NCBI GenBank assembly: GCA_025602905.1
Contig: JAHLKI010000023.1
Span: 310,001-374,000, forward strand
DNA: 64,000 nucleotides
DNA from: Phlyctochytrium arcticum
Taxonomy: Eukaryota; Chytridiomycota; Chytridiomycetes; Chytridiales; Chytridiaceae
Reading direction: 5' to 3'
Shown: positions 55,803 through 64,000 of the stretch, one piece after another
Position numbering within the stretch: the first letter of the stretch is position 1
Layout: every line of letters starts with the position of its first letter
Notes under the pieces: model-generated
The model's input: the letters and a program-made list of their open reading frames with translations, nothing else
What the model was told of the DNA's origin: nothing
The model's database searches: none
Translations under genes and position numbers: made by a program

Positions 55803-55982
55803 ATGTCCGACAACAAATCCGCCTCAGCCAACCCCATGACAACCTCCGACGCGTCTCGCATTCAGTCGTCTCAAGCCAAGAGCGGTGCCAACATGACTTC
55901 AAGCGGCTTTTCTGCTCGCGCGCAAGCGGCAGGTGCAAAGAACAGCACATCGGCTGCCAGTGGTGCAAAGGACAAGAAGTAG
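55803..55982 (+). CDS. Small SMP/LEA-type protein (59 aa)
   Basis: A single-exon ORF below the usual length cut-off. The sequence TSDASRIQSSQAKSG, then MTSSGFSARAQAAG, is the signature of small fungal proteins with an SMP (seed maturation protein-like) motif. Such proteins are hydrophilic, rich in Ala, Ser, Lys and Gln, and often accumulate under stress or in spores. A TATA box and a stop followed by AATAAA-like signal (GAATAAAAAC near 56094) support a real transcript. Confidence 0.75.
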   Translation: MSDNKSASANPMTTSDASRIQSSQAKSGANMTSSGFSARAQAAGAKNSTSAASGAKDKK

Positions 55983-56290
55983 AGAGACACTGCACCATCT
56001 CCTACTAGCGCTTAGTAGTCAGCCTGCCTGTACATATAAAACATACCCATCCTGTTATTTTTCCTTTGTGATCTGTACTGCGCGTAATTGAGCTGAATAA
56101 AAACCACTTAGTAAAGACGATCCGTCCAAAGGTATCAACTTACCATGAGCTGCAATAGATACTGAGCGATGCGGTCCTGGTCCTGGTCCTGCCTAGTATA
56201 TGAGAAAATTGGTAGATACCCACACGCGCGGTGTCTCTGAGACTGTTTATTCCATGTTGTCTCTAATCCCTTTACAACACCAGAATCGTG

Positions 56291-56531
56291 CAAGGAATCC
56301 GTTTCTGACCACTTCAGCTGTCCGTAGCGCTTCTACATGTCCCTGGCCGTCATACTACACGTTTATCCCACAGGCAGGGTCTGGTTCTGGGAGCGCCAAG
56401 AACTATCCACTCGCAGCCCCCAGTAAGTCAAAAATTATCAGGGAAAGGAACTATTATACCAAAATGGTCCAAGGAATCCGTTTTTGACCATGTCAGGTGC
56501 CGGAACGTGTGTGCACATCCCTGGCCGCCGA
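56291..56531 (+). repeat. Direct repeat pair of about 60 bp
   Basis: CAAGGAATCCGTTTCTGACCA...ACATGTCCCTGGCCGTC (56291-56352) recurs as CAAGGAATCCGTTTTTGACCA...CACATCCCTGGCCGCC (56470-56531), separated by about 118 bp. Non-coding duplication of unknown origin. Confidence 0.6.
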
Positions 56532-57671
56532 AATGCAGGCATGTCAAAATTGCGGTGAACATTTCGGCATTTTTCGCGTCGATGCCAAAAGACGTTACCC
56601 AACCGCGACAAGGATTTATTCCGCGTTTGGAAGTAAAAGTTCTCAATCGGGATGTTTCAAAACCCAAAATGGAATGCATGCTATGACGCGGTGAGTGGTC
56701 GGTTGGCCGGACTGGGCTTTACATCTGCATAGTCGGGAAACTTCGGAAGTCTCGGGAGATGGATGATCATAGACTTTGACAAGACTTTCAAGACGCTGAC
56801 TTCAGTAGGTCCTCTCACTCTCGGACATGCAGCTTAGATCTACGGGCAACCGCGGAGCTATCCCTGTCGAACATCTGGATATTGTGGACAAGAGCAATCT
56901 TCTGATGATATGAAACTTTTAAATCAAAAAGTATCATATCGTTTAGCGTCTGCCCATGCTTGGCACCCCCTATCCCACTCTTATCATACATCCATACACT
57001 CATATGATGGACTTCCGTTTGTCCTGGGCCAGTGAAAGTGTGGCAAAGGTATATGTATTGGCGGGTAGCGAGGCGAATGAATGATTGTGCTATTTTTCAC
57101 TATCCCAGGATGTGCTTGAAAGTCAACGGGTGAAGATCCCCGATTACATCTATGGGCTGAGTTGCTAAACGTCTGTGACAAAACAAAAAAGCTATTCAAG
57201 ACCTGATTCGTGCCGAAAGAATATCGTGGCAGGACAAAAGCTTCAGCAGCGGAATCTTGAACTGCTCAGGACTCAGGAGGATCGCACCAAATAGAATTTA
57301 AATTACGCCGGAAGGCACATCTGAGGCACATTCATTCACGATAGGTACGCAGGTGCTGCGCAACTCCTAAGTTGAGATTGTTTTGGTGTAAGTGGCACCG
57401 GAAGTGCATGCTCGATACTGAGGCACGATCCTCGAATTTTTCAAGCATTTCGTTTCTTCCCCTCGGATTTGAGCGCGAGGAGTGCAGCCAAAGGCAAGTC
57501 CAGAGGCAAGTCGACTGAATGTCAGGAAACAAGCCCAACTAAAGCCCCCGTTCCAGTCATTCTTTGTACATATTACTTTCTTGCAGTCCCTCATTCCTTT
57601 CGGTATATTAGTCTCTGCTAAGTTAGGAAGCACCTTCAGATTTGTTTATTTGCTTGAACACTGAAGTGACT
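56532..57671. other. Non-coding stretch
   Basis: 1.1 kb with no supported gene on either strand. Short ORFs have no recognisable motifs. Ends at the perfect hairpin before the next gene. Confidence 0.4.
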
Positions 57672-57726
57672 GAGGTGGAGGCTCAAGAGATCTCTCCCAC
57701 GACGAGATCTCTTGAGCCTCCACCTC
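57672..57726. repeat. Perfect 23-bp inverted repeat with 9-nt loop
   Basis: The arm at 57672-57694 (starting GAGGTGGAGGCTCAAGAG) is exactly reverse-complementary to 57704-57726. It ends 20 nt before the ATG of the following gene, so it would lie in its leader or core promoter. Confidence 0.9.
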
Positions 57727-57746
57727 TGGTTGCCACTACCTCCAAT

Positions 57747-58866
57747 ATGAGAACACCGTCTCTCGTGGAAATGTCCCGTGGGGTACGTCGCAGTTCGACA
57801 CAGCTAGCACTTTGAGGCTTACTTATATCTCGGTCTTTTTAGGCGAGCGAATTTGACCGTGAAACGAGGGTACTACTTCAGCAAAACTTGGGAGAGCATG
57901 AGTTTGAAAATGACTTATGGGAGTATTGGTCGAAACAAACTTTTCAAGACGCAAGTATTCCCCAGCTTGATGAGTGCGTTCAGCATCTTAGAACCATTTC
58001 GTCGGGCGTCACCAAAAATGATTCCTGAAAGACCAACAAAGTTTCCCTGGCTCTAATGCTACAGTTGGAGAAAGTGAAACAACGACGGGAGGAACATCAC
58101 AGACAAGAATTACGCCGCGATTTGGATGACCCCATGAAGAAGCTCGGGACGGCCACCAAAAACTTCGTGACGATTCTTCATGAGCATTCTTCGTACATCA
58201 AAAACCGATCCGCAAGCCACGAGCAGCAGCATTTGGTGAAAGGCGTCCTCGACGCGTGGCCCAAGAAACACGGCGGGAATCTCGAAGAGCTGTGGCAAGA
58301 ACGTCGGAAACTGTGGGCCCGCCGCGGGGTGGCCCCGGTCGAATGGGATGGTGTTTTTGAGGGAGGCGACGCCGATATCGACTCTCTAGTGGTTTTAGAG
58401 GCCAAATCAAGCTTTGGCGCCGATTTCTTGGCTTGCGACCGGTCGACGAACACGAAAGGAAAGCCTGTGCTATGGGAAAAAATCCAGAGGACGTTTGGGG
58501 CTCTGAGAGAAGCCCATGACTGGGTAGGTATGTCTGCAAAAGAGCAAAAAGCAGAGTCGTGGATGGTGAAAAAGGATCAACACCGCTGTCTTGCCCAATT
58601 CGCACGCAACCCCCTGATTGTCATCTTGGGATATGAAGTGCTCCCCAAAGACATTGATTTCAGCGATGTCAAGGTTCAGCTGCAGCAAAAGATTGGACCG
58701 GGGTACGTTTTGGACTTGGAAGTCTTGTTTCTGTCACCGTCCTGTCAATTTGTCGAGCTTGCGTGACAAATATACCACCGAGCACTCGCACATCCTTGCG
58801 CGTCGGGGATGGCACCACCACCACCACAAGGTCGAACCCGTATTGGAAAAAAGGCAAAAAGTATAA
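57747..58866 (+). CDS. Lineage-specific protein with PD-(D/E)XK-like motif
   Basis: Proposed exons 57747-57782, 57843-58007, 58065-58702 and 58758-58866 give 315 aa; all joins keep frame. A helical N terminus (ETRVLLQQNLGEHEFENDLWEYW) and a coiled coil (LEKVKQRREEHHRQELRRD) precede APVEWDGVFEGG and LVVLEAKSS near residues 159-182. This D...(E)xK spacing is that of PD-(D/E)XK nucleases. The second intron has a weak GTCACC donor and the third is optional: an unspliced frame stops at 58766. DNA after the stop stays acidic and repetitive in other frames (to 59176), so an extra exon is possible. Nuclease activity is inference. Confidence 0.55.
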
Positions 58867-59840
58867 CAACAACAACAAGAAACACACCTCGCCGGAAGTT
58901 TCGAAGGCAGTTTTTACGATAAAGACAAATACCAAGATGACGATGACTCGGCCGAAGATGATCCTTACTACTACGGCAGACGATACATTTGACAATGAGT
59001 TTGAGACCTCTCGCAACAAGGACGACTACTTTTATGATGGCGGGTACGAGAATGATGGGGGCAATGAAGACCTGAGCGATGAGGGTACGAAATCACAACA
59101 GCTTACCGCCGACGAAAGTTGGCACAACTATTGGGACGATTACAAGGATGACAAGTATACGCACGACCAAGTATAACTGGAAGAAGAACAGGCATGGCAG
59201 CAAGAAGAACAGAAAGTACGATTGGAATTAGGATCTTTCGAAGTGGTTACTGCTTTTTGTTTTTGTTTACATGTTTGGTTTTCTTTCGACCATCGGTTAT
59301 TCTCTCATTCACCTGTACATACTCGAATCAATGTGATTAATTATGCTCTGTAGCGCATGCCTTGGAGTTGTAACTAATGTGATATTTCCTAAGTACAGAT
59401 ATATGAATATGAAAAAAGTAAGCATTAGATAGAAAGCAGAATGAACGTCCTCAACGTAGTAAGACAGTGCCTGCACTGCCCACTATCTAATGGATGGCCT
59501 TTGACGTATTGATCAATCAGCCTCTGCGATGGGAGCCAGCCGACTAGCGCGGCTGGCTATGACTGTACAAGTGGATGTAGCACCTCAAGGGGATCATCGC
59601 ATCCTACATAACCTGGTCTCGCCCCTTGGCTGGACAGGCTCATCTGTTCACCGTGTTGGTACCTACCATTGACCGTATAATCCGCAGTTGACGAGGTTTC
59701 TTTCAATGGGAATGCCGTGCAAAGTGATGCCCAAACGCATCAAACGAGCAGTCGTTTTTTAAAGAGTGGATCAACCTTGGTACCGTGTCCATCGTCATCA
59801 GCAGCCACTGGCAGCAATGGAAGCATGAACCCCGCAATGT
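58867..59840. other. Downstream region with low-complexity acidic frame
   Basis: A frame to 59176 encodes Asp/Tyr/Asn-rich residues (KDDYFYDGGYENDGGNEDL). It overlaps a second acidic frame and may be the 3' end of the preceding gene. Beyond 59180 nothing coding is seen. Confidence 0.35.
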
Positions 59841-60098
59841 GTACTGGTTGGAGGCCAGGTTGTATGTTCCCAAGCGGCATACAATGCTATCTTGGGTGTA
59901 TCCAGTGACCGGCGTTCCACCAAGCATCCAACGTAGGGCGGGTTAGACCTTTACGCGGTAGGACACAAGCGGGACGTACTGGTTGGAGGCCAGGCTGTAT
60001 GTTCCCAAACGGCATACGATGCTATCTTGGGTGTATCCAGTGACCGGCATTCCACCAAGCATCCAACGTAGGGCGGGTTAGACCTTTACGCGGTAGGT
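59841..60098 (+). repeat. Tandem duplication, two units of about 121 bp
   Basis: GTACTGGTTGGAGGCCAGG at 59841 recurs at 59976. Both units continue nearly identically through CTATCTTGGGTGTATCCAG to GCGGTAGG (59961 and 60097). Only four or so differences are visible, so the duplication is recent. A 14-nt spacer separates them. Confidence 0.9.
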
Positions 60099-60380
60099 AC
60101 GTTCGCAAAACCAGGAAGCCAGGATCGGAGAGCGATGGTGGCCGGTGGGGGGCTGAGAGGGGCTGAGTGTCAATAAAGTAGGAACCTAAAAACACGACTT
60201 TTATACTGCGCTTCGGGCCAGTGCTAGGGTTACGGTTAAGAACACGTCCATGTCCGCGAGTCGGCGAGAGAGCTCACTTCGTTCGCAACTAATCCCACCC
60301 GCCCCCACAGGATCAGCACCCCGTAAGTCCAGTCCGGGAGGAGCTGCAAGCGTCTTCTTATTCTTGATTACTGCATCGAT

Positions 60381-62738
60381 ATGGATTTCACGGCGCTGTT
60401 GATTGAATACGTCCAGTCCTGCGAAGACCATAAGAAATGGGACCCACTGTCTTGGCTGTCGTGGCTGCACGACGCAAAAGAACAGCCTATCAGAAGCCGG
60501 GACAGCAAACACCTTCAAAAATCCTATCGCGACGGAATGACAGATGTTGCTGCTTGGGCTTGCATAACCAAGGCAAAGAAGGATCGCGCCAGCAAGCAAG
60601 CGGAACGAGCGGAACAAAACTTTGTGCAAACGGCGGTGTTAGACTTTCTGAAAAAGATGGATGTTGTTTGGAGCAATGTAGGTGAAAGCCTTACTACCGA
60701 ATACTCACACATTGATTATGACGCATCGAAGCTTACTGGTAAAAGTTTAGAGATGCCTGGAAGCGGACGCGAAAATCACCCAGGATGAGACGGGAGGGGT
60801 CGTGCTGAAAACTATTGCAAAGAGAGTGGCGGAAGTAAGCAATACCAAGTTCGATTTTACTCTGGGAGTGGAATTACTCATATCCTCTATCTAAAAACAG
60901 GTTTACGATGAAAGCAGGAAACGTAGAACACAGCAGAACGCAGCCCTTTCTGGAGTAGCGAGAAACCCTCGACGAGTGCCATTATTATCAAAAAAAGAAA
61001 TCCGACATGTACAATACCATCTGCTCAGCAGGAATCCGACCCTCCTGGCAAGCTCAAGCCTACAATATCCGACTCTAACCCAATTGGTGGACTTTCTACT
61101 TTTACGCATGGCCCACAGGCTCGGCCACCTGCATCTCTCCACCAGGTTGATTCTGATGACGAGCGAACTCTACCGTGTCCGGTGAACTTGGCAGATCTTA
61201 ACATGAAATTGGTCAAGAAGATAGAAGAGTTGGAACAGCAGCTGAAAAGGACAAAGGAATCGCAAGAAAACGAACGCCAGCAAGTGGACGACGATGCATT
61301 AGACGATCAACCCGACGCACCAATGCCGCCTGTTCCAGCTATCGGACCTGGGTTACCTATCGCGGTGGAAGCCATTCGACAGGCGCATGAGGATAGTGAT
61401 GCCCGATATACCCTTTTCTGGAATACTTTAGACTTGCGCGAACCGGATATCCCGCCCTTGGCAGAGAACCCGCGCGCCGACAGCTTCGTTAAAGATTCGC
61501 TAGATTTTGAGACGCTGACGCGTGCCCGTGGACGGATGCTGGGGATGGTCGACCGCGCGCGAACGCTGATGTCGGACTCTGTACAAGCGTACATGTCTGT
61601 TATAACTTCCCTTGTGATGCAAGCGGAAATTTCCATCACCATTGCATCCATTGCAGAAGTCGTCGAAAGTGGTGGAGTTTCGGGTGTTATAGAGATGCTC
61701 AGGACGGAGATCAAGAAATTAGAGGATGAGGAATATGAGGCGCACCTCACTCAACAGATAAGCTTGATTGACCCTCGCGATTCGGACACCAAATGGGTAA
61801 ACCATCATTGGGTAAACCTATGTGACGCAATCGAATTAAACATCCGCTATACAAAAGAGAAGACCGTGGATTCGTATTTCATTGAAGGATTTTTGAAGAA
61901 GCGGCCGATGGCAACTTTATTCGGCGAACTGGCTTCAATGGCCGAGAAGACGGACAAGGCTACGAGAGGCAGTGACCTGGGCCGAGCGAAAAAATGTGAC
62001 TACATATTAGTCGCGCAGAAACAGACTCACCGGAAAATGTTCGTGTACGACGAGTTGAGCGCTGGAGAAAATTCTGGCCGAATCGCTCGTGACGCGCCGC
62101 ACTCTGAAGAGAACTTTGTTGATGGTATGAAAGTCGCACGTGCACAATATCGGACTATTACAAGTGCTGTGGACAGAGCTTTGAAGGGATGCCATGATAG
62201 CAATACTGTTGACGGAGATGCCTCGCTGGCTGATGGCGATGAAGCGAGGAATTTACTACTGAATAAGCTCGGAATAGTATATCTTCAAGTGGTCGATTTG
62301 ACTGTCATGTTTCGACTTTTCGTCGGTATACGTACGGAATTGTTTGCCTTTGGGGATATCGGGACTGTCACCCTGCCAGAGAGAATTGAGGACGTCGATA
62401 AAGCAATCGCAGTGATGGATTGCTTTCTGCTCTACCACGTAAGTCTGAATAATCCTCCTTTATTGTTGGAATCATATTCACTGATTTGTCTTTAGAATTT
62501 GGCGCGACTTACGTATGAAACTTGGCAAGACGCACTGCGAATTGCGAACTTGCGGTGTCGGGCGACCGCCCCGCAGAAATCACCGCTTCTCGATCTGTCG
62601 ACTGCGATGATGCCCAAGAAAGGACTGTTGCTCCGGGCCAGACACAACAAGCAGGTGGCAGCAAGTTCCTCTTCGTCACCTACATTGCCATTACCGCCCA
62701 AAACGCCCTTAAAAGTTCATAAAAGGAGTTCCTCTTGA
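60381..62738 (+). CDS. Lineage-specific 702-aa protein, coiled coil plus nuclease-like C-terminal domain
   Basis: Exons 60381-60677, 60751-60834, 60901-60975, 61029-62438 and 62496-62738; every junction is GT-AG and phase 0. The N-terminal helical domain begins MDFTALLIEYVQSCEDHKKWD. A Pro/Ser-rich linker leads to a coiled coil at about 204-232 (KLVKKIEELEQQLKRTKESQ). The C-terminal half has SDLGRAKKCDYILVAQ (about 466-482), HRKMFVYDELS, a long helix pair, VVDLTVMFRLFVGIRTELFAFG and FLLYHNLARLTYETW. This layout recalls large lineage-specific families of glomeromycete and mucoromycete genomes that end in a PD-(D/E)XK-like fold (GKKPDI-strand then YELLYxE). Function unknown. It follows the tandem duplication and lies in the same repeat-rich region as the gene at 57747. 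Confidence 0.6.
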
Positions 62739-63289
62739 TTCTGTGAGGCTTTGAGAAGGGAGAGAGCAATTGCAAACCGTTTTTAACTATGCCATGTTCA
62801 TGTGGACGATGTATTAAAATCAGCCTAGAACCAGCTGATGGTATTTCATGGACGCGCTTGACAATGATCCGTTGTAGTTCCTTCATCTGCGGTCGTGATT
62901 AGTGCGTCTGAGAAGCCAGCACCCGGTGGAACCACGCCCTTGGGGTAGATTGCGGTAGGTTTGTACATAATTTTCTTTGAATTTTCTGTGAATATATATG
63001 ACATGTTTTTTTTTATTACTTGTAAAGTAACAAAGTACAACATGTATCAAGAGCTTGTGTATAGTTTCGTTTCTGCAGGATTGGGATCTTGTTTCATCCA
63101 ACAACAACACGATCCCCTTCTCCGAGCAAGCTAACCTCAAGATCTTGGTGGCTCGAATTGCACCGGGGAACTATATACGACTCGTCGACTCCTCTGTGAG
63201 ACTGTGACCGCTGATTTCGGCGCTGAAGTAATTGAAGGCGGCTGCAAAAGAAGCCACAACTCAACGTTGGCAGGCAATGGCAGCCGAGC
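62739..63289. other. Non-coding stretch
   Basis: 550 bp after the 702-aa gene with AT-rich runs (TTTTTTTTATTACTTG). No supported gene. Confidence 0.4.
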
Positions 63290-63940
63290 CGAAAGCTGTG
63301 GCGCTCTTGAAGACCCGCCTGCCAAGCTTGAAACCTTGGGCTGATGAGGCTCTCTGCCCCGCTCCTTGGCCGAACATGGAACTGGGCAGCTTGCTCCCTT
63401 TGGCGATGAATGGCAATGATGGCGGTTCCAGTAACCCAGTTAGTGAAGGTGCTGTTATCATATTGTCTTCGGGATGACAGATCCGAACACTCGGGGGACC
63501 GGCTGTCGTCCTCCCTCAAAGGCTGAAGACTATCCTCCGACCATAAGTCCCCAAAAGAATCAGCCGATACACTTTAAAATGCTATTCGTGGCGAGCACAG
63601 CTTTGCTTTCTTTTCTGTTTTCAGCTGCTGACAGAGTAGCCGAAATCGAAGGAATGGGGTACTTAAGAGCTGAGGATGATCACTCCGCCATGTATCCTTC
63701 AGAGCCTTCCCTTGCCAGTTTCCATTGCGCGGCCCCACTTCAGCCAAGAGCCACTGGTTCTTCCTGGGATTGGAATTTATAAATACCTCATTGTTGATGG
63801 AAAGATCGAAATATCAGTCTCATTGAAAGCTTGAAGCTGCCCCATCACATCGCATTCTCTCGCACGAGCACGAACAACTTAGAACTTGGTCTCACACGAA
63901 TCAGAACAACTTACGACATTCATTACATTTGAAAAGCTGG
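63290..63940 (+). repeat. Diverged dispersed repeat, copy 2 (LTR- or promoter-like)
   Basis: Shares GAGGCTCTCTGCCCCG, TTGGCCGAACATGGA, GGGCAGCTTG and, after an insertion of about 350 bp, CTCATTGAAAGC..CATCGCATTCTCTC.CACGAGCA with 53690-53930. A TTTATAAATA TATA-like box lies at about 63776. Confidence 0.45.
63579..63782 (+). CDS. Possible 67-aa secreted peptide
   Basis: The ORF starts MLFVASTALLSFLFSAADRVAE, a plausible signal peptide with an Ala-Ala-Asp cleavage region. An unremarkable tail follows, with a single Cys. It lies inside the insertion that separates the two halves of the dispersed repeat. No family recognised; chance is a real alternative. Confidence 0.25.
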   Translation: MLFVASTALLSFLFSAADRVAEIEGMGYLRAEDDHSAMYPSEPSLASFHCAAPLQPRATGSSWDWNL

Positions 63941-64000
63941 TATGTTCAAAGATCTGTTACTTTACACCTGGGGACGACTGGTTCTAATTCAGTGTTTGAT

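Noticed and set aside
59703..59927. Minus-strand ORF in the tandem duplication, considered as a transposase fragment
   Set aside because: No DDE-type motif or recognisable family; the frame is not shared by the second repeat unit.

Overview
The window is nuclear DNA from a fungus and is densely packed with intron-containing genes. Coding regions alternate strands, and introns are mostly 50-75 nt with GT-AG borders. Several characters point to an early-diverging lineage (chytrid- or Mucoromycota-grade) rather than Dikarya. These are a DPPW-type MT-A70 methyltransferase resembling MTA1 DNA N6-adenine methyltransferases, a candidate U12-type AT-AC intron in CLP1, a VWA8-type triple-AAA/VWA protein, a TCAIM-like protein and a cluster of Crinkler (CRN)-like genes. 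I cannot name the species. No rRNA, tRNA, CRISPR or complete transposon was recognised.

Layout. 1-6.7 kb: the 3' part of SEC63 (+) and a five-exon VWA8 homologue (-). 7-12.3 kb: an accessory island of CRN-like sequences in alternating orientation (one intact two-exon gene, two broken copies, one 3' relic) with hairpin elements and a degenerate ORF. 13-31.3 kb: a compact housekeeping block holding a C2/EF-hand phosphatidylserine decarboxylase (PSD2 type), a two-TM PPxY protein, a Cue1-like protein, EAF6, RNA polymerase III subunit RPC17, a RIM2-like mitochondrial carrier, the CAF1 deadenylase, COX15, an MTA1-like methyltransferase, a coiled-coil protein of unknown function, a TCAIM-like protein and a METTL22-like methyltransferase.

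32-53.4 kb: a 1624-aa secreted lectin/LysM/chitin-binding/GH18 chitinase, a HIT protein built from micro-exons, THG1, POP1, COX13 (COX6A), a cupin, a short TM protein, a Ure2-type glutathione transferase, guanine deaminase, CLP1 and an F-box/ankyrin protein. 53.4-64 kb: a second accessory, repeat-rich region with CTCGAG palindrome clusters, a perfect 23-bp hairpin, tandem and dispersed duplications, a 59-aa SMP-type protein and two lineage-specific genes with PD-(D/E)XK-like features.

Many genes serve mitochondria (VWA8, PSD2 lipid output, RIM2, COX15, COX13, TCAIM-like) or RNA processing (CAF1, THG1, POP1, CLP1, RPC17). They are ordinary eukaryotic neighbours, not an operon. Exon coordinates were derived by hand from splice consensus, reading-frame continuity and family conservation; CDS spans include introns.
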